Shown in pieces: positions 6,409-9,025 of a stretch of DNA of 9,025 bases. Source of the stretch: Deltaproteobacteria bacterium UBA6930 (GTDB lineage Bacteria > Myxococcota_A > UBA9160 > UBA6930); the NCBI GenBank assembly GCA_002450755.1, contig DKAI01000175.1, forward strand, positions 37,122 to 46,146, in the 5' to 3' direction. A program made the position numbers and the translations under genes. The notes below the pieces were generated by a model. That model ran no database searches. It was not told where the DNA came from and saw nothing but the letters and a program-made list of their open reading frames with translations. Positions within the stretch are counted from its first letter, which is position 1. The number at the start of each line of letters is the position of its first letter.

Positions 6409-8481
6409 ATGAATTTTCGACAATCGATCCTGATTCTCATATTTTTACTCATGGCGCCCAGTGCTTACTCGAGTACGGTCGTCAACAATGATTCACTTTC
6501 CGATGAATCGGACGGAAAGAACTGGTTAGGATTCGGCAAAACTTATAGCGAAAAGCGATTCAGCCCTCTCACGGAAGTGAACTCCGACAACGTAGGTCGC
6601 CTTGGACTGCAATGGGTCCTTGATCTACCGACCGACAGGAGCCTGCTTTCAACGCCATTGGTCGTTGATGGAGTGATGTTTTTCACCGGAAGTTATTCAC
6701 ACACCCGCGCTGTAAACGCGAAAACGGGAGAAGTGATTTGGACGTTCGACCCGAAGGTCCGTGAGATTGCTGGTGAGCGTCTCCGCATTTACTGGGATAG
6801 CAGCCGAGGACTCGCTATTTGGGAAGACAGGGTCATAATCGCCACTGTAGACGGCCGACTCATTTCGCTAGATGCTGCGACAGGAACGAAGCAATGGGAA
6901 GTCAACACGATTCCCGAAGGTAAAGCGTACTACATTTCCGGCGCTCCTAAGGTGTTCGACGGAAAAGTCATTGTTGGTAATGGCGGTACTGAACAGGAAG
7001 CCGCTAGGGGCTACGTCGTTGCTTACGACATCGCGACTGGTAAAGAGGCATGGAAGTTTTACGTTGTACCCGGAAACCCTGCAGATGGTTTCGAAAATGA
7101 GGCCATGGAAATGGCAGCTAAGACATGGACTGGAGATTGGTGGACCTTCGGAGGTGGCGGGAATGTCTGGCATGGCATCACTTATGATCCCGAGTTCGAT
7201 CAGGTTATAATAGGAACTGGAAACGGCTCACCCTGGAATCAAAAAATTCGAAGTCCTGGTGGTGGAGATAATCTCTTTCTTTGTTCGCTAATAGCCATAG
7301 ACTCCAAAACTGGCAATTACAAGTGGCACTATCAAACCGTTCCTGGTGAGACTTGGGACTACAATTCCAACATGGACATTGTTTTAGCTGACTTGGAGAT
7401 TGGTGGGGAGCCGAGAAAAGTTCTACTTCATGCGCCAAAAAATGGTTTCTTTTATGTAATCGATCGACACGATGGCGAACTCCTCTCAGCTGAAAAAATT
7501 GGAAAAGTAACCTGGGCCAGTCATATCGACATGAAAACTGGCCGACCGGTTGAAATCGAGGGTTCTCGATACGAAGACGGTCGAGAGTTGATCTGGCCAA
7601 GCGTGTTCGGAGTACATAGCTGGCATGCAATGTCCTTCAACCCATTAACAGGCCTCGCCTATATACCTACAATTGAAATGCCATCTTTATTCACTGACGA
7701 GGGTGTAGACCTCAAAGGATGGCGTTCCCCGAAGTTCAATCTCGATGCCGGTGTAGCGTTTGGAGTCGAGGATGTACCGCCGGATTACGGAACAGGTGCG
7801 CTTTTAGCTTGGGATCCCGTGGCTAAAAAGAAAGTTTGGGAAAGAGCCCTTCCGAACAACTGGAACCCGGGCACCATGACAACTGCAGGGGACCTCGTCT
7901 TCCAGGGAACTGCTAGCGGAGATTTTATCGCTTATCATGCTAAAACAGGTAAGGACCTTTGGAAACGCAACCTCGGGTCTGGTATCTCTGCGCCTCCTGT
8001 AACGTATACGATAGATGGAAAACAGCACATTTCTCTGCTTGTTGGCTGGGGGGGCGGTGGTCTTAATTTGGGAACACTCGCCGGCCAGCATGGTTGGGCG
8101 TATAAGATCCATCCACGGCGGCTATTTACCTTTGCGTTGGATGCAGACCTCCCGATTCCAAAATCTCCAGATCCGTTTTTTCCCAAACCTGTAGATGTTC
8201 CGGATCTCGAAATAGATACTACTTTAGCCAAGGCAGGGGCGAGCCAATATGCTCAAACATGTCTTTGGTGTCACGGGCCAGCCGCAGTTTCAGGGGGTAT
8301 GGGACCGGACCTCAGGGCCGCGCCAACAACAAGGGATTACACAATATTTAAGAACGAAGTAGTCAACGGACGCCAAAGTCTTGGAATGCCTTACTTCCCA
8401 AGATATTCGGAGACACAAATACAAGAACTCTTTCACTACATCCGCCAAGAAGCTCGAAAAGCAGTGAACGACGGTACCTAA
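6409..8481 (+). CDS. periplasmic quinohaemoprotein alcohol dehydrogenase (PQQ-dependent, C-terminal cytochrome c)
   Basis: A 690-residue exported enzyme expected to oxidise alcohols with PQQ and pass electrons to its own haem c. A signal peptide covers residues 1 to about 21 (Arg4, hydrophobic 7-15, cleavage near SAYS). The eight-bladed propeller shows repeated Trp-docking motifs such as DAATGTKQW (155-163), DIATGKEAW (207-215), DSKTGNYKW (298-306) and AKTGKDLW (511-518). Likely Ca/PQQ residues are Glu195 in GNGGTE, Asn272 in GTGNGSPWN and catalytic Asp317 in TWDY; HAPKNGFFYVIDR (341-353) is typical. The haem domain has CLWCH (618-622) and a probable axial Met660 in SLGMPYFP. The protein has only three Cys (292, 618, 621), so the vicinal disulfide of methanol/ethanol dehydrogenases is absent. 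GGAGG (6400-6404) precedes the ATG by 4 nt. The stop overlaps the next gene's start. Substrate unknown. Confidence 0.95.
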   Translation: MNFRQSILILIFLLMAPSAYSSTVVNNDSLSDESDGKNWLGFGKTYSEKRFSPLTEVNSDNVGRLGLQWVLDLPTDRSLLSTPLVVDGVMFFTGSYSHTRAVNAKTGEVIWTFDPKVREIAGERLRIYWDSSRGLAIWEDRVIIATVDGRLISLDAATGTKQWEVNTIPEGKAYYISGAPKVFDGKVIVGNGGTEQEAARGYVVAYDIATGKEAWKFYVVPGNPADGFENEAMEMAAKTWTGDWWTFGGGGNVWHGITYDPEFDQVIIGTGNGSPWNQKIRSPGGGDNLFLCSLIAIDSKTGNYKWHYQTVPGETWDYNSNMDIVLADLEIGGEPRKVLLHAPKNGFFYVIDRHDGELLSAEKIGKVTWASHIDMKTGRPVEIEGSRYEDGRELIWPSVFGVHSWHAMSFNPLTGLAYIPTIEMPSLFTDEGVDLKGWRSPKFNLDAGVAFGVEDVPPDYGTGALLAWDPVAKKKVWERALPNNWNPGTMTTAGDLVFQGTASGDFIAYHAKTGKDLWKRNLGSGISAPPVTYTIDGKQHISLLVGWGGGGLNLGTLAGQHGWAYKIHPRRLFTFALDADLPIPKSPDPFFPKPVDVPDLEIDTTLAKAGASQYAQTCLWCHGPAAVSGGMGPDLRAAPTTRDYTIFKNEVVNGRQSLGMPYFPRYSETQIQELFHYIRQEARKAVNDGT

Positions 8482-9025
8482 TGACAATTCAAACGAAAAA
8501 GCTACAAGCCACTTTGGCCACTCCTGAATCGATTGAGCCTTACGGGCAATTGATTTCAACTGACCGTGATGTGTCGAATCACATTGGCGACTTCTACGAA
8601 GGAGCCGTGCGCGTACACGATCCAATAAAATTTTCATCGGATGACGACACTTGCCTTTCCTTAACCTCCGTTGATCCAAGACCTCTCGAGGTCACCTATC
8701 TTGAACGACACTTTAAACATACTCAGACATTTGTACCTCTAGGAGGAAAGCCCTACATGGTGGTGCTAGGCGCACCAACCTCAGGAGATCTTCCCGAAAT
8801 AGAAAGCGTAAGAGCATTCCGATTTCCAGGGAATACTGGCCTTTGTATGCACATTGGCACCTGGCATGAATTTCCATTTGCTTTAGAAAACTCTACCGAA
8901 ATGCTCGTAATCCTACGCAACGAAACAACACGAAACTTATCCGGCGACAACGTCGTTGACGGAGAGGCTCACGGTGGCGACCTCGACAAAAAAAATATTC
9001 CTAAAAGGATCGGAATCAGCCTCGA
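8481..9025 (+). CDS. ureidoglycolate lyase (AllA)-family cupin protein, C-terminus cut by window edge
   Basis: An ATG at 8481 shares its A with the TAA of the dehydrogenase gene (TAATG) and opens a frame of 181 complete codons running off the right edge. The core LERHFKHTQTFVPLGGKPYM (74-93) followed by VVLG (94-97) is the AllA signature, and RFPGNTGLCMHIGTWHEFPF (114-133) supplies the conserved H-x-x-x-W-H (124-129) of this cupin fold. AllA releases urea from ureidoglycolate to give glyoxylate in purine and allantoin breakdown. No other allantoin gene is visible here, and E. coli-type AllA is only about 160 residues, so this longer form with a tail containing EAHGGDLDKK (162-171) may belong to a subfamily with another substrate. 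It lacks a strong SD, so translation is probably coupled to the dehydrogenase. Confidence 0.85.
   Translation, partial: MTIQTKKLQATLATPESIEPYGQLISTDRDVSNHIGDFYEGAVRVHDPIKFSSDDDTCLSLTSVDPRPLEVTYLERHFKHTQTFVPLGGKPYMVVLGAPTSGDLPEIESVRAFRFPGNTGLCMHIGTWHEFPFALENSTEMLVILRNETTRNLSGDNVVDGEAHGGDLDKKNIPKRIGISL

Noticed and set aside
1..9025. CRISPR arrays, tRNA or rRNA genes, insertion sequences, toxin-antitoxin or phage-defence genes
   Set aside because: I saw no regularly spaced repeats, tRNA-like cloverleaf arms, transposase motifs or terminal inverted repeats; all long frames match ordinary metabolic or membrane families.

Overview
This window looks like chromosomal DNA from an aerobic bacterium with a Gram-negative type envelope. 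The main reasons are an exported PQQ-dependent dehydrogenase with a fused c-type haem domain, which would work in a periplasm, and an FxsA-type inner-membrane protein. Base composition is moderate and even by eye, gaps are short, and most genes have recognisable Shine-Dalgarno (SD) sequences. I see no tRNA or rRNA gene, transposase, integrase, phage gene, CRISPR array or long repeat. The gene mix (crotonase, amidase, Baeyer-Villiger type monooxygenase, PQQ alcohol dehydrogenase) suits a free-living oxidative degrader of organic matter, but the sequence alone does not fix the phylum.

Layout. Left edge (1-719, minus): the N-terminal 239 residues of a thiolase-fold acetyl-CoA acetyltransferase-like protein, cut by the window edge. 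A 121-bp divergent intergenic region with an imperfect 19-bp dyad separates it from a plus-strand pair: an enoyl-CoA hydratase/isomerase (841-1647) and, 12 bp later, an amidase-signature hydrolase resembling 6-aminohexanoate cyclic-dimer hydrolase (1660-3102). A minus-strand VOC/glyoxalase-fold protein (3099-3551) converges on the amidase, and their stop codons share one TTAA. Next is a 132-bp divergent region holding a possible 20-codon leader ORF with a strong SD and a perfect 12-bp palindrome. It precedes a Baeyer-Villiger type flavin monooxygenase (3684-5150), an FxsA-family membrane protein (5206-5652) and a PPOX-class flavin/F420 split-barrel protein (5730-6287). The right part holds a periplasmic quinohaemoprotein alcohol dehydrogenase (6409-8481) whose stop codon overlaps the start of an AllA-type ureidoglycolate lyase-like gene (8481 to beyond the edge).

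How they may work together (inference): the enzymes could form a route in which an alcohol is oxidised in the periplasm (PQQ enzyme), a carbonyl is oxygenated to an ester or lactone (monooxygenase), amide or lactam bonds are opened (amidase), and acyl-CoA products go through crotonase and thiolase-like steps. The two tightly coupled pairs, crotonase with amidase and PQQ dehydrogenase with the AllA-like protein, are the firmest functional links. No single unmistakably new system stands out. The most interesting points are departures from family motifs: a thiolase-like protein without the usual N-terminal cysteine, an Ala in the NADPH glycine motif of the monooxygenase, and no vicinal cysteine pair in the PQQ enzyme.
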